NCBI RefSeq assembly: GCF_036320965.1
Contig: NC_092250.1
Location: 10,030,903 to 10,094,902, forward strand
Length of the DNA stretch: 64,000 nt
Direction of reading: 5' to 3'
From: Panulirus ornatus
Lineage: Eukaryota > Arthropoda > Malacostraca > Decapoda > Palinuridae
Under the pieces are notes generated by a model. It saw only the letters and a list, made by a program, of their open reading frames with translations, was not told the origin of the DNA and did not search any database. A program made the translations under genes and the position numbers. This document shows positions 1 to 24,881 of this stretch, in pieces (position 1 is the stretch's first letter; each line of letters starts with the position of its first letter).

Positions 1-4670
<4,670 letters not shown>

Positions 4671-4673
4671 AAA

Positions 4674-6275
<1,602 letters not shown>

Positions 6276-6329
<54 letters not shown>
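6276..6329. repeat. (TA)n array at a LINE 5' truncation point
   Basis: Short TA array joined directly to the truncated 5' end of the minus-strand LINE. A T-rich stretch and a short element follow on the right. Confidence 0.97.
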
Positions 6330-6334
<5 letters not shown>

Positions 6335-6360
6335 TATTTGTTTCTTTTTCTTTTCTTTTT

Positions 6361-6590
6361 TTCCCTAGGGATAGGGGAGAAAGAATACTTCCCAGGTGTT
6401 CCCTGCGTGTCGTAGAAGGCGACTATAAAGGGAGGGAGTTAGGGCTGGAAACCCTCCCCACTCATTTTAACTTTCCAAAAGAAGGAACAGAGAAGGGGAC
6501 CTAGTGAGGATATTCCCTGAAAGGCTCAATCCTCTATTCTAAACGCTACCTCAGAAATGGAGGAAATGGAGAACAGTGTGAAAAAAATAT
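6361..6590 (+). mobile_element. Short non-autonomous element, diverged
   Basis: Head CCCTAGGGATAGGGGAG with the shared GTCGTAGAAGGCGAC hairpin, then GAAGGAACAGAG and AAGGCTCAATCC. The tail is altered to CGCTACCTCAGAAATGGAGG, so the usual terminal stem is lost. It is not flanked by (TA)n on its left edge, where T-rich sequence is seen instead. An old copy. Confidence 0.8.
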
Positions 6591-6602
6591 ATTTATTTAT
6601 AT

Positions 6603-7208
6603 TTATTATACTTTGTCGCTGTCTCCCGTGTTAGCAAGGAAGCGCAAGGAAACAGACGAAAGAATGGCCCAATCCACCCACATATACATATATGTACATA
6701 CACTCAATACACACACATATACAAACCTATACATTTCAACGTATACATATATATACATACAAAGACATATACATGTACACAGATGTATATAAGTCATACT
6801 TACTGCCCTTATTACTTCCCGTCACCAACCTGCCACCCATGACATGACAACCCCCACCCCCCTCATGTGCGCGAGGTAGCGCTGTGAAAAGACAACAAAG
6901 GCCACATTCGTTTCACACTCAGTCTCTAAATGTCATTTTTAGTGTACCGAAACCACAGCTCCTTTTCCACATCCAGGCCCCACTAAACTTTCCATGGTTT
7001 ACCCGAGATGCTTCACATGCCCTTGTTGAATGCATTGACAGCAGGTCGACTTCGGTATGCCACATCGTACCAATTGACTCTATTCCTTGCAAGCCTCTCA
7101 CCCTTGTGCATGTTCAGGCCCCAACCCCTCAAAATCTTTTTCACTCCATCCTTCCACCTCCAATTTGGTCTACAACTTCCCCTCGTTCCCTCCACCTCTG
7201 ACACATAC
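6603..7208 (-). mobile_element. LINE 3' end, long-3'UTR lineage, cut by assembly gap
   Basis: Minus-strand 3' UTR of the long type: the tail CTGTCTCCCG...AGCAAGG, the polymorphic ACATATATACATA block, and the GCGCGAGGTAGCGC inner motif near 6868. The last codons (RPAVNAFNKGM) and part of the C-terminal region ([14 protein letters not shown]) follow up to IYVSEV. The sequence then enters the 100-N gap. The other side of the gap carries the same family in the opposite orientation. Confidence 0.85.
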
Positions 7209-7308
7209 NNNNNNNNNNNNNNNNNNNNNNNNNNNNNNNNNNNNNNNNNNNNNNNNNNNNNNNNNNNNNNNNNNNNNNNNNNNNNNNNNNNNNNNNNNNN
7301 NNNNNNNN
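7209..7308. other. Assembly gap (100 N)
   Basis: Exactly 100 N, a usual placeholder for a gap of unknown size. It falls where LINE orientation flips from minus to plus, so the true junction is not visible. Confidence 0.99.
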
Positions 7309-7912
7309 AGTCAATTGAGAGGTAAGTTTGAATGGAGAAAAAATGTAGGAAGCGAAGTGTTTTAGATATCTGGGAGTGGATTTGGCAGCGGATGGAACCA
7401 TGGAAGCGGAAGTGAATCATAGTGTGGGGGAGGGGACAAAAGTTCTGGGAACGTTGAAGAATGTGTGGAAGTCGAGAACATTATCTCGGAAAGCAAAAAT
7501 GGGTACGTTTGAAGGAATAGTGGTTCCAACAATGATATATAGTTGCGAGGCGTGGGCTATGGATAGAGTTATGCGGAGAAGGGTGGATGTGCTGTGTGAC
7601 GTGTGAAGTGATTTGTTGTCCTTTCCTAGCGCTACCTCACGCACATGCGGGGGGAGGGGGCTGTTATTTCATGTGTAGCGGGGTGGCGATGGGAATGAAT
7701 AAAGCCAGATAGTATGAATTATGTACATCTGTATATATGTATATCTCTATGTGTGTATATATATGTATACGTTGAGATGTATAGGTATATATATTTGCAT
7801 GTGTGGACGTGTAGGTATATACATGTGTATGTGGGTGGGTGGGCCATTTTTCGTCTGTTTCTTTGCGCTACCTCGATAACGCGGGAGACAGCGACAAAGT
7901 ATAATAAATAAA
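7309..7912 (+). mobile_element. LINE fragment with internal deletion, long-3'UTR lineage
   Basis: Begins at the NWEVSLNGE region. It continues through [12 protein letters not shown] and CEAWAMDRV to VDVL, then jumps near 7595 directly into the 3' UTR (GCGCTACCTCACGCACATG). The last part of the C-terminal region is missing. The tail (GAGACAGCGACAAAGTATAA) ends near 7905 and faces the tail of the next, minus-strand copy about 30 bp away. Confidence 0.85.
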
Positions 7913-7937
7913 CAGATATAGATATTCCTTTTTTTTA

Positions 7938-14862
<6,925 letters not shown>

Positions 14863-14874
14863 TATTTATTTATT

Positions 14875-15905
14875 CATTTCACTTTCTTGCTGTCTCCCGC
14901 GTTAGCGAGGTAGCGCAAGGAAACAGACGAAAGAATGGCCCAACCCACCCACATACACATGTATATACATACACGTCCAACACGCACATATACATACCTA
15001 TACATCTGAATGTACACATATATATACACACACAGACATATACATATATACACATGTACACAATTCATACTGTCTGCCTTTATTCATTCCCATCGCCACC
15101 TCGCCACACATGGAATAACAACCCCCTCGCCCCCTCAAGGGTGCGAGGTAGCGCTAGGAAAAGACAACAAAGGCCCTATTAGTTCACACTCAGTCTCTAG
15201 CTGTCATGTAATAATGCACCGAAACCACAGCTCCCTTTCCACATCCAAGCCCCACAGAACTTTCCATTATTTACCCCAGACGCTTCACATGCCCTGGTTC
15301 AATCCATTAACAGCACGTCGACCGTGTTATACAGCATCGTTCCAATTCACTCTATTGCATGCCCGTCTTCCATCTTCCCGCATGTTCAGGCCCCGATAAC
15401 TCAAAATCTTTTTCACTACATCTTTCCTCCTCCAATTTGGTCTCCCACTTTTCCTCGTTCCCTCCACCTCCGACACATATATCCTCTTGGTCAATGTTTC
15501 CTCACTCATTCTCTCCATGCGCCAAAACCATTTCAAAACACCCTCTTCTGCTCTCTCAATCGTGCTCTTTTTATTTCCACACATCTCTCTTTCCCTTATA
15601 TTACTTACTCGATCAAACCACCTCACACCACATATTGTCCTGAAACATCTTATTTACAGCACATCCACCCTCCTGCGCACAACTCTATCCATAGCCCACG
15701 CCTCGCAACCATACAACATTGTTCGAACCACTATTCCTTCAAAAATACCAATTTCTGCTTTCCGAGTTAATGTTCTCGACTTCCACACATTCTTCAAGGC
15801 TCCCAGGGTTTTCGCCCCCTCCCCCACCCTATGATTCACTTCCACTTCCATGGTTTCATTCACTGCCAGATCCACTCCCAGATATTAAAAACACTCTACT
15901 TCCTC
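14875..15905 (-). mobile_element. LINE 3' part joined head-to-head to a Penelope-like 3' end
   Basis: Minus-strand LINE with a long 3' UTR and the C-terminal region (open blocks 15327-15626 and 15654-15875; motifs [32 protein letters not shown]). It is truncated at about 15905. Without any (TA)n spacer the sequence then becomes a plus-strand Penelope-like 3' end, so two truncated 5' sides meet. Confidence 0.88.
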
Positions 15906-16053
15906 TCATGTTTACCAAATGGCGTCCTAGCTTAGTCTCTTCGATGTATATCAACTGTTATATTCCTCTCTTGTGTCTCCCCTGATGATGTGATTATTAC
16001 ACGAAAGCGCACCTGGGAACTTTTCGTGTTTCATTTTCCCCGTGGACTCATAG

Positions 16054-16058
<5 letters not shown>
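15906..16058 (+). mobile_element. Penelope-like element, 3' terminal fragment
   Basis: About 150 bp from CATGTTTACCAAATGGCGTC to CCCCGTGGACTCATAGGAAT, followed by (TA)n. The same terminal block recurs at 26099-26166 and, reversed, at 47971 and 58947, and at the end of the GIY-YIG-bearing copy at 60541. That links it to the Penelope-like family. It carries only the region after the endonuclease. Confidence 0.8.

Positions 16059-16147
<89 letters not shown>
16059..16147. repeat. (TA)n array
   Basis: TA array between the Penelope-like 3' end and the truncated 5' side of a plus-strand LINE (TATACAACAATGTTG). Confidence 0.97.
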
Positions 16148-16150
<3 letters not shown>

Positions 16151-16997
16151 ACAATGTTGTATGGTTGCGAGGCGTGGGCTATGGATAGAGTTGTGCGCAG
16201 GAGGGTGGATGTGCTGGAAATGAGATGTTTGAGGACAATATGTGGTGTGAGGTGGTTTGATCGAGTAAGTAATGTAAGGGTGAGAGTGATGTGTGGAAAT
16301 AAAAAGAGTGTCGTTGAGAGAGCAGAAGAGGGTGTTTTGAAATGGTTTGGTCAAATGGAGAGAATGAGTGGGGAAAGATTGACCAAGAGGATGTATGTGT
16401 CAGAAGTGGAGGGAACGAGGAGGAGTGGGAGACCAAATTGGAGGTGGAAAGATGGAGTGAAAAAGATTTTGAGTGATCGGGGCCTGAACATGCAGGAGGG
16501 TGAAAGGCGTGCAAGGAATAGAGTGAATTGGAACGATGTGGTATACCGGGGTCGACGTGCTGTCAATGGATTGAACCAGGGCATGTGAAGCGTCTGGGGT
16601 AAACCATGCAAAGTGTGTGGGGCCTGGATGTGGAAAGGGAGCTGTGGTTTCGGTGCATTATTACATGACAGCTAGAGACTGAGTGTGAACGAATGGGGCC
16701 TTTGGTGTTTTTCCTTGCACTACCTCGCACACATGAGGGGGGAGGGGGTTGTTATTCCATTTGTGGCGAGGTGGCGATGAAAACAAATAAAGGCAGACAG
16801 TATGAATTATGTACATGTGTATATATGTATATGTCTGTCTGTGTATATATATGTGTACATTGAGATGTATAGGTATGTATATTGTGCGTGTGTGGACATG
16901 TATGTATATACATGTTTATGTGGGCGGGTTGGGCCATTCTTTCGTCTGTTTCCTTGCGCTACCTCGCTAACGCGGGAGACAGCGATAAAGCAAAATA
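16148..16997 (+). mobile_element. LINE 3' part, long-3'UTR lineage, C-terminal region intact
   Basis: Starts within [10 protein letters not shown] directly after (TA)n. The C-terminal region is open for 144 codons (16154-16588) and ends with the ancestral VNGLNQGM stop. The full-length 3' UTR follows, with both copies of the GCGCTACCTCGC motif (near 16715 and 16956) and the terminal stem. This is the cleanest example of the long 3' UTR in the window. Confidence 0.92.
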
Positions 16998-17005
16998 TAT
17001 ATAAA

Positions 17006-17062
<57 letters not shown>
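16998..17062. repeat. (TA)n array
   Basis: Short TA array between the tail of one plus-strand LINE and the 5' head of the next, in the same orientation. Confidence 0.97.
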
Positions 17063-17068
<6 letters not shown>

Positions 17069-18584
17069 GGGGATATGGGAGAAAGAATACTTCCCTCGCA
17101 TTCCTCACGTGTCTTAGAAGGCGACTAAAGGGTACGGGAGCGAGGGACTGGAAACCATCTCCTCCTTGTATTTTAACTTTCTAAAAGGGGAAACAAGAAG
17201 CAGTCACGCGAGGAGTGCTCATCCTCCTCTAAGGTTCAGACTGGGGTGTCTAAATGTGTGTCAATATATCCAAGACTAGAAAAAAGGAGAGATAGATTGT
17301 TTGAGGAAAGGAACCTGGATGTTTTGTCTCTGAGTGAAACGAAGCTCAAGGGTGAAGGGGAAGAGTGGTTTGGGAATGTCTTGGGAGAAAAGTCAGGTGT
17401 AAGTGAGATGACAAGGGCAAGGTAAGGAGTAGTAGTACTTCTGAAACAGGAATGGTTGGAGTATGTGTCAGAGCGTAAGAAAGTGAACTCTAGGCTGATA
17501 TGGGTAAAACTGAAAGTAGAGGGAAGGAGATGGGTGATAATTGGTGCATAAACACCTGGGCATGACGAGAAAGATAATGAGAGGCAAGTTTTTTGGGATC
17601 AGCTGAGTGAGTGTGTCAGTATTTTTTGATGCAGTAGACCGGCTTATAGTGATGTGAGAAGGAGATGGAGTGAGTATTTTGAAGGTTTTTTGAATGTGTT
17701 TGATGATAGAGTGGCAGAAATATGGTGTTTGGTCGAGGTGTTCTGGAAAGTGAGATTGTTAGGGAAAATGATTTGGTAAACAGAGAAGAGGTAGAGAAAG
17801 CTTGGCGGAAGATGAAAGCCAGCAAGGCAGCGGGTTTGGATGATATTGCAGTGGAATTTCTTAAAAAAGGGGTTGACTGTATTGTTGACTGATTGGTAAG
17901 GTTATCTAATTTATGTATGTCTCATGGTGAGGTGCCTGAGAATTGGAGGAATGCTTGCATACTGCCATTGTACAAAGGCAAAGTGGATAAAAGTGAGTGC
18001 TCAAATTACAGAGGTATAAGTTGGTTGAATATTCCTGGGAAATTATATGGGAGGGTATTGATTGAGAGGGTGAAGGCATGTACAGAGCATCAGATTGGGG
18101 AAGAGCAGTGTAGTTTCAGAAGTGGTGGAGAATGTGTGGATCAGGTGTTTGCTTTGAAGAATGTTTGTGAGAAATATTTAGAAAAGCAAATGGATTTGTA
18201 TGTAGCATTTATGGATCTGAAGAAGGCATATGATAGAGTTTATAGAGATGCTCTGTGGAAGGTATTAAGAATATATGGTGTGGGAGGCAAGTTGTTAGAA
18301 GCAGTGAAAAGTTTTTATCGAGGATATAAGGAATGTGTACGTGTAGGAAGAGAGGAAAGTGATTGGTTCTTAGTGAATGTAGGTCTGCGGCAGGGGTGTG
18401 TGATGTGTCCATGGTTGTTTAATTTCTGTATGGATAGGGTCTTCAGGGAGGTAAATGCAAGAGTTTTGGAGAGAGGGGTAGGTATGCAGTCTGTTGTGGA
18501 TGAGATGAGTTAGGAAGTGAGTCAGTTGTTCGCTGATGCTGCAGCGCTGGTGGCTGATTTAGGAAAGAAACCGCAGAAGCTGTA
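17063..18584 (+). mobile_element. LINE copy with internal deletion, 3' truncated
   Basis: Starts with the 5' head (ATCCCTGGGGATATGGG). Endonuclease remnants (SETKL-type region near 17335, then VIV near 17635) are cut at GTGATG near 17650, and reading resumes at WSEYFEG. About 1 kb (the end of the endonuclease and the linker) is missing, with GTGATG present on both sides in the family. The RT is open from 17893 to 18513 ([39 protein letters not shown]). The copy stops at CRKPQKL near 18582, where TA sequence begins, so the C-terminal part and 3' end are absent. Confidence 0.88.
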
Positions 18585-18597
18585 TATATGAAAAAAG

Positions 18598-18708
<111 letters not shown>

Positions 18709-19418
18709 CATTATTTTTATTACTATTACCACTATCATCAATCTTATCATTTTTATCATCATTTCTTTACCATTGTTTGATGTCTAATGGATGTCGACGT
18801 TGTTCACTCCTGGAACTGGAATTTCTTAATTCTTCGGATTGGCTAATACGCTCGTATGAGCTGCTTTACTTGGCTTTTCCCTGCTTGAGATTATCTCAGC
18901 TTTAGAAAGTGCAGATAAAATCTTATACTGTGTAACAAAGTGAAACTCTCATAAACAAATATGAATTACATGGAAATTATGCTAATGAACATAATCGCAT
19001 CAAACGAAAAAACTATTTTTTTTATTCATTAAACTTTTATGTATTATGTTGAATCTCTACAAAAGTGGCAGCCATACGTAACAACGCTCCTCACGTCCTG
19101 GGGAACCGTGCGGCAGTAACTGTCGAGGAAGTGAGGGATGAGGTAAAACAGTGACGGATACTGCCAACACTACTGGCTTCTCTTAGCTAACTGTTTACAG
19201 TTGGATTGATCGCGATCGGTTGCGACGAGAGCCCGCAATGGAAGGCCACGTTTGAGTACTTTTTTAGGACGATTAAGGCATCATAAAGAACCCTGCATGA
19301 TCATCCTGTGACGTCATCGATGCAGCTGACCATCTGACAACGCTTTCACGGATGAGTGGGATTCAAGAGTGAGTGGTAGTCCTGCCTTTAGAAGTGAAAC
19401 GGTCGTCGGGGAGTCCTT

Positions 19419-19571
19419 ATGAGTGGTACTGAGGAACACAAGGCGAGCGTCCGGTCTGAAGGCATGAACGAGTCAGGAGAGAATTGGTTGAAAGACATAG
19501 GTAACCAGTGCATAGATGAACTGGGAAATAATCCTGTGGAAGTGTTGGCTCTGATGTTCCCCTGCAGTTAG
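19419..19571 (+). CDS. Unrecognised 50-codon ORF (possible exon or decayed gene)
   Basis: The ORF starts ATG (MSGTEEHKASVRSEG...) and ends ...EVLALMFPCS-TAG. It is hydrophilic and acidic in its first half and does not look like a microsatellite artefact. An overlapping frame (19555-19716) stays open for another 50 or so codons and includes LTGRVLLRCDWGQSGTRS, as if one frame had shifted. It could be a decayed retroelement gag or a host exon. No family is recognised and the length alone is not significant. Confidence 0.2.
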   Translation: MSGTEEHKASVRSEGMNESGENWLKDIGNQCIDELGNNPVEVLALMFPCS

Positions 19572-19894
19572 GGGTAGAAATCTGACGAGTGGTGCTAATG
19601 GTGATATCATACAGTTAACAGGGAGGGTCCTCCTCAGGTGTGACTGGGGGCAGAGTGGTACCAGGTCGGTGACGACTCCAACTTGTAAGGGAGTGCATCT
19701 GGGCGACTAATGTTTAGAGATGAAAGGGGAAGGTCTGTGGTAATACAAAACTATTGGCCAGAAGTAATTCCTACAGGGATTGGTAGGAATCGAGAGGAAG
19801 TGAAGCTAGGATAATGTTATTCCCTTGCAGGGAAGAACAGTTGAGCAGGGAGTGGTGTTGGGTGACCTTTGCCGAGTCCCTACCAATGAGATGA

Positions 19895-20200
19895 ATGGAC
19901 TTCAAAGAAGAGAAGTGCGTGGTTACTCAACCAAAACTGCCCCCTTATAAGGGACCAAGGTGGTATCTTTCTAGGGTGCTGGTGAGCCGGGGGAAAGTGT
20001 CATTCAGAGGCTGTCGACCATTTTTCATATACCGCAATAAGTGTGTATCTTCGCCATTCTATTTTGCCTTACAGACAATAATATATGCCACAGCCCAGAC
20101 ACAGCTACTACATAAATTCAGCGGCGTCAGCAGCCACTTATTGTCGACCGAAGTGCAAGAAACATGCAAATGTAGTGTACAAGTTGTCCTGGTCATTTGA
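19895..20200 (+). CDS. Unrecognised 101-codon ORF
   Basis: Begins ATG (MDFKEEKCVVTQPKLPPYKG) and ends CSVQVVLVI-TGA. Basic, moderately Cys- and Ser-rich, with no signal peptide or membrane segment. It follows the degenerate patches at 19419-19716 on the same strand. No domain is recognised, and an ORF of this length can occur by chance. Confidence 0.2.
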   Translation: MDFKEEKCVVTQPKLPPYKGPRWYLSRVLVSRGKVSFRGCRPFFIYRNKCVSSPFYFALQTIIYATAQTQLLHKFSGVSSHLLSTEVQETCKCSVQVVLVI

Positions 20201-20724
20201 AAATTCCATGTTTATTCAAGTCATTACAGTTTCTAAATGTATCTGTACAATAGACAGATCTAGCTACACATATATCGGAGGGAAAATGTTGATAGTACAC
20301 TGAAATGATATCAATAATGAGTCATATCAGAAAGGATACAATGCATTCACAAAACGCGCTTAATGCCAAGATTTCATAAAAGAAAACATAGAAAATCGTC
20401 CACTGTACTTGCACATCCAATAATACTTCAGCCTGTTCCTATGTAAAGGATTGGGATCACAGTTTCACTAAAATAGAAACATGGGTAAAACTGTATTGGA
20501 AACCACTAAACTCTTGTTCATTTGAAAGATATTCAGCATTTGATGTGCTGCCGCTTTAGTTTTCAATTTGTGTGAACGACACGTTTCGTTGAAATCTTTT
20601 TACTCGCTGTGTTTTTGTTCTGTAGGATTTATCAGTACCTGTCAAAACCATAACAGTATCTATACAAAAGTGCCGTAGATCAAGGAACAATCGAACACAT
20701 ACGAAATATGAAAAAGATGGAAAT

Positions 20725-20841
<117 letters not shown>

Positions 20842-20848
20842 ATATATT

Positions 20849-21275
<427 letters not shown>

Positions 21276-21277
21276 TT

Positions 21278-21320
21278 TATTTATTATACTTTGTCGCTGT
21301 CTCCCGCGTTTGCGAGGTAG
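21278..21320 (-). mobile_element. LINE tail stub
   Basis: Only the last 40 or so bases of a minus-strand LINE remain (tail and the CGCGTTTGCGAGGTAG end block). The fragment ends in GTATATATA and is followed by a plus-strand LINE that starts mid-element. It is either a severely truncated insertion or the remnant of a rearrangement at the TA tract. Confidence 0.75.
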
Positions 21321-21348
21321 GTATATATATATATATATATATAATCCT

Positions 21349-23212
21349 GGGAGGTGATAACAAGTAGTGGTGTTGTGAGAAGATGGAGTGAGTATTTTGA
21401 AGGTTTGTTGAATGTGTTTGATGATAGAGTGGCAGATATAGGGTGTTTTGGTCGAGGTGGTGTGCAAAGTGAGAGGGTTAGGGAAAATTATTTGGTAAAC
21501 AGAGAAGAGATAGTAAAAGCTTTGCGGAAGATGAAAGCCGGCAAGGCAGCAGGTTTGGATGGTATTGCAGTGGAATTTATTAAAAAAGGGGGTGACTGTA
21601 TTATTGACTGGTTAGTAAGGTTATTTAATGTATGTATGACTCATGGAGAGGTGCCTGAGGATTGGCGGAATGCGTGCATAGTGCCATTGTACAAAGGCAA
21701 AGGGGATAAGAGTGAGTGCTCAAATTACAGAGGTATAAGTTTGTTGAGTATTTCTGGTAAATTATATGGGAAGGTATTGAGTGAGAGGGTGAAGGCATGT
21801 ACAGAGCATCAGATTGGGGAAGAGCAGTGTGGTTTCAGAAGTGGTAGAGGATGTGTGGATCAGGTGTTTGCTTTGAAGAATGTATGTGAGAAATACTTAG
21901 AAAAGCAAATGGATTTGTATGTAGCATTTATGGATCTGGAGAAGGCATATGATAGAGTTGATAGAGATGCTCTGTGGAAGGTATTAAGAATATATGGTGT
22001 GGGAGGCAAGTTGTTAGAAGCAGTGAAAAGTTTTTATCGAGGATGTAAGGCATTTGTACGTGTAGGAAGAGAGGAAAGTGATTGGTTCTCAGTGAATGTA
22101 GGTTTGCGGCAGGGGTGTGTGATGTCTCCATGGTTGTTTAATTTGTTTATGGATGGGGTTGTTAGGGAGGTGAATGCAAGAGTTTTGGAAAGAGGGGCAA
22201 GTATGAAGTCTGTTGGGGATGAGACAGCTTGGGAAGTGAGTCAGTTGTTGTTCGCTGATGATACAGCGCTGGTGGCTGATTCATGTGAGAAACTGCAGAA
22301 GCTGGTGGCTGAGTTTGGTAAAGTGTGTGAAAGAAGAAAGTTAAAAGTAAATGTGAATAAGAGCAAGGTTATTAGGTACAGTAGGGTTGAGGGTCAAGTC
22401 AATTGGGAGGTAAGTTTGAATGGAGAAAAACTGGAGGAAGTAAAGTGTTTTAGATATCTGGGAGTGGATTTGGCAGCGGATGGAACCATGGAGGCGGAAG
22501 TGGATCATAGGGTGGGGGAGGGGGCGAAAATTCTGGGAGCCTTGAAGAATGTGTGGAATTCGAGAACATTATCTCGGAAAGCAAAAATGGGTATGTTTGA
22601 AGGAATAGTGGTTCCAACAATGTTGTATGGTTGCGAGGCGTGGGCTATGGATAGAGTTGTGCGCAGGAGGATGGATGTCCTGGATATGAGATGTTTGAGG
22701 ACAATGTGTGGTGTGAGGTGGTTTGATCGAGTAAGTAACGCAAGGGTAAGAGAGATGTGTGGAAATAAAAAGAGCGTTGTTGAGAGAGCAGAAGAGGGTG
22801 TTTTGAAATGGTTTGGGCACATGAAGAGAATGAGTGAGGAAAGATTGACCAAGAGGATATATGTGTCGGAGGTGGAGGGAACGAGGAGAAGTGGGAGACC
22901 AAATTGGAGATGGAAAGATGGAGTGAAAAAGATTTTGTGTGATCGGGGCATGAACATGCAGGAGGGTGAAAGGAGGGCAAGGAATAGAGTGAATTGGAGC
23001 GATGTGGTATACCGGGGTTGACGTGCTGTCAGTGGATTGAATCAGGGCATGTGAAGCGTCTGGGGTAAACCATGGAAAGCTGTGTATGTATGTATATTTG
23101 CGTGTGTGGACGTGTGTGTATATACATGTGTATGGGGGTGGGTTGGGCCATTTCTTTCGGCTATTTCCTTGCGCTACCTCGCAAACACGGGAGACAGCGA
23201 CAAAGCAAAAAA
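21349..23212 (+). mobile_element. LINE copy, 5' truncated, RT open, short-3'UTR lineage
   Basis: Starts at GGAGGTGATAACAAG just after a short (TA)n and runs to the tail near 23205. The 3' UTR is the deleted form: GTAAACCATGGAAAGCTGTG, then the GTATATTTGCGTGTG block, then the CGCAAACACGGGAGACAGCG end. The tail faces that of a minus-strand LINE across a TA array. Confidence 0.95.
21354..23021 (+). CDS. LINE reverse transcriptase, C-terminal 555 codons, uninterrupted
   Basis: The longest undamaged RT reading frame on the plus strand. In order: [12 protein letters not shown] (about residues 63-74), [18 protein letters not shown], motif [14 protein letters not shown] with its Asp at about 194, [10 protein letters not shown] (about 250), motif [12 protein letters not shown] with Asp-Asp at about 302-303, then [29 protein letters not shown] and GRPNWRWKD. 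It ends VVYRG-TGA. The catalytic Asp residues are present. The frame has no true start (the first codon is GTG inside the gene) because the endonuclease part is missing. One codon is deleted in the GVVRRW region. It could supply RT only if transcribed from elsewhere, which is unlikely. Confidence 0.9.
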   Translation: MITSSGVVRRWSEYFEGLLNVFDDRVADIGCFGRGGVQSERVRENYLVNREEIVKALRKMKAGKAAGLDGIAVEFIKKGGDCIIDWLVRLFNVCMTHGEVPEDWRNACIVPLYKGKGDKSECSNYRGISLLSISGKLYGKVLSERVKACTEHQIGEEQCGFRSGRGCVDQVFALKNVCEKYLEKQMDLYVAFMDLEKAYDRVDRDALWKVLRIYGVGGKLLEAVKSFYRGCKAFVRVGREESDWFSVNVGLRQGCVMSPWLFNLFMDGVVREVNARVLERGASMKSVGDETAWEVSQLLFADDTALVADSCEKLQKLVAEFGKVCERRKLKVNVNKSKVIRYSRVEGQVNWEVSLNGEKLEEVKCFRYLGVDLAADGTMEAEVDHRVGEGAKILGALKNVWNSRTLSRKAKMGMFEGIVVPTMLYGCEAWAMDRVVRRRMDVLDMRCLRTMCGVRWFDRVSNARVREMCGNKKSVVERAEEGVLKWFGHMKRMSEERLTKRIYVSEVEGTRRSGRPNWRWKDGVKKILCDRGMNMQEGERRARNRVNWSDVVYRG

Positions 23213-23221
23213 AAAAAAAAA

Positions 23222-23223
<2 letters not shown>

Positions 23224-23305
<82 letters not shown>
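23224..23305. repeat. (TA)n array between two LINE tails
   Basis: TA array with the A-rich tail of a plus-strand LINE on the left and the tail of a minus-strand LINE on the right. Confidence 0.97.
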
Positions 23306-23310
<5 letters not shown>

Positions 23311-23321
23311 TTTCTTTTTTA

Positions 23322-24881
23322 TCATTATAATTTGTCACTGTCTCCCGCATTAGCGAGGTAGCGCAAGGAAACTTACGAAAAAATTGGCCCAACCCACCCA
23401 CATACACATGCATATACATACACGTCCACACACGCACATATACATACCTATACATTTCAACGTATACATATATATACACACAGACATATACATATGTACA
23501 TATGTGCATTATTCATACTGTCTGCCCTTATTCATTTCCGTCGCCACCCCTCCACACATGTGAGCGAGGTAGCACTACGAAAAGACAACACAGGCCACAT
23601 TCGTTCACACACAGTCCCTAGCTGTCATGTATAATGCACCGAAACCACAGCCCCCTTTCTATATCCAGGCCCAACAAAACTTTCCATGGTTTACCCCAGA
23701 CGCTTCACATGCCCTTGTTCAATCCATTGACAGCACGTCGACCCCGGTATACCACATCGTTCCAATTCACTCTATTCCTTCCACGCCTTTCACCCTCCTG
23801 AATGTTCAGGCCCCGATCACTTAAAATCTTTTTCACTCCACCTTTTCACCTCCAATTTGGTCTCCCACTTCTCGTTCCCTCCACCTCTGACACATATATC
23901 CTCTTTATCAATCGTTCCTTACTCATTCTCTCCATGTAACCAAAACATTTCAAAACACCCTCTTCTGCTCTCTCAACCACACTCTTTTTATTACCACACA
24001 TCTCTCTTACCCTTTCATTACTTACCGATCAAACCACCTCGCACCACATATTGTACTCAAACATCTCATTTCCAGCACATCCACCCTCCTGCGCACATTT
24101 CTATCTATCGCCCACGCCTCGCAACCATATAACATTGTTGAAACCACTGTTCCTTCAAACATACCCGTTATTTCTTTCCAAGATAACGTTCTCGACTTCC
24201 ATACATTTTTCAACGCTCCCAGAACTTTCACCCCTCCCCCACCCAATGATTCACTTCCGCTTCCATGGTTCCATCCGCTGCCAAATCCACTCTAGATATC
24301 TAAAACAATTCACTTCATCCAATTTTCCTCCATTCAAACCTACCTCCCAATTGACTTGTCCCTCAACCCTACTGTACCTAATAACCTTGCTCTTATTCAC
24401 ATTAACTCTCACCTTTCTTCTTTCACACACTTTACCAAACTCAGTCACCAGCTTCTGCAGTTTCTCACATGAATCAGCCACCAGCGCTGTATCATCAGCG
24501 AACAACAACTAACTCACTTCCCAAGCTCTCTCATCCCCAACAGACTGCATACTTGCCCCGCTTTCCAAAACTCTTGCATTCACCTCCCTAACAACCCCAT
24601 CCATAAACAAAATAAACAAACATGGAGACATCACACACCCCTGCCGTAAACCTACATTCACTGAGAACGAATCACTTTCCTCTCTTCCTACACGTACACA
24701 TGCCTTACATCCTCGATAAAAACTTTTCACTGCTTCTAACAACTTGCCTCCCACACCATATATTCTTAATACCTTCCACAGAGCATCTCTATCAACTCTA
24801 TCATATGCCTTCTCCAGATCCATAAATGCTACATACAAATCCATTTGCTTTTCTAAGTATTTCTCACATACATTCTTCAAA
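23322..24881 (-). mobile_element. LINE copy, 5' truncated, long-3'UTR lineage
   Basis: Minus-strand copy truncated in the RT at [10 protein letters not shown] (24881), where it meets non-LINE DNA that resembles a host 3' exon. Motifs are [23 protein letters not shown] (24509-24880), [12 protein letters not shown] (near 24480, frame changed) and CEAWAIDRN. Frameshifts lie near 24290 and 24020. Unlike most truncated copies here, its 5' side is not in (TA)n, so it marks a true insertion edge against unrelated sequence. Confidence 0.9.

Noticed and set aside
20085..20303. ORF of 72 codons overlapping 19895-20200
   Set aside because: Different frame over the same bases, with no feature favouring it over the 101-codon frame.
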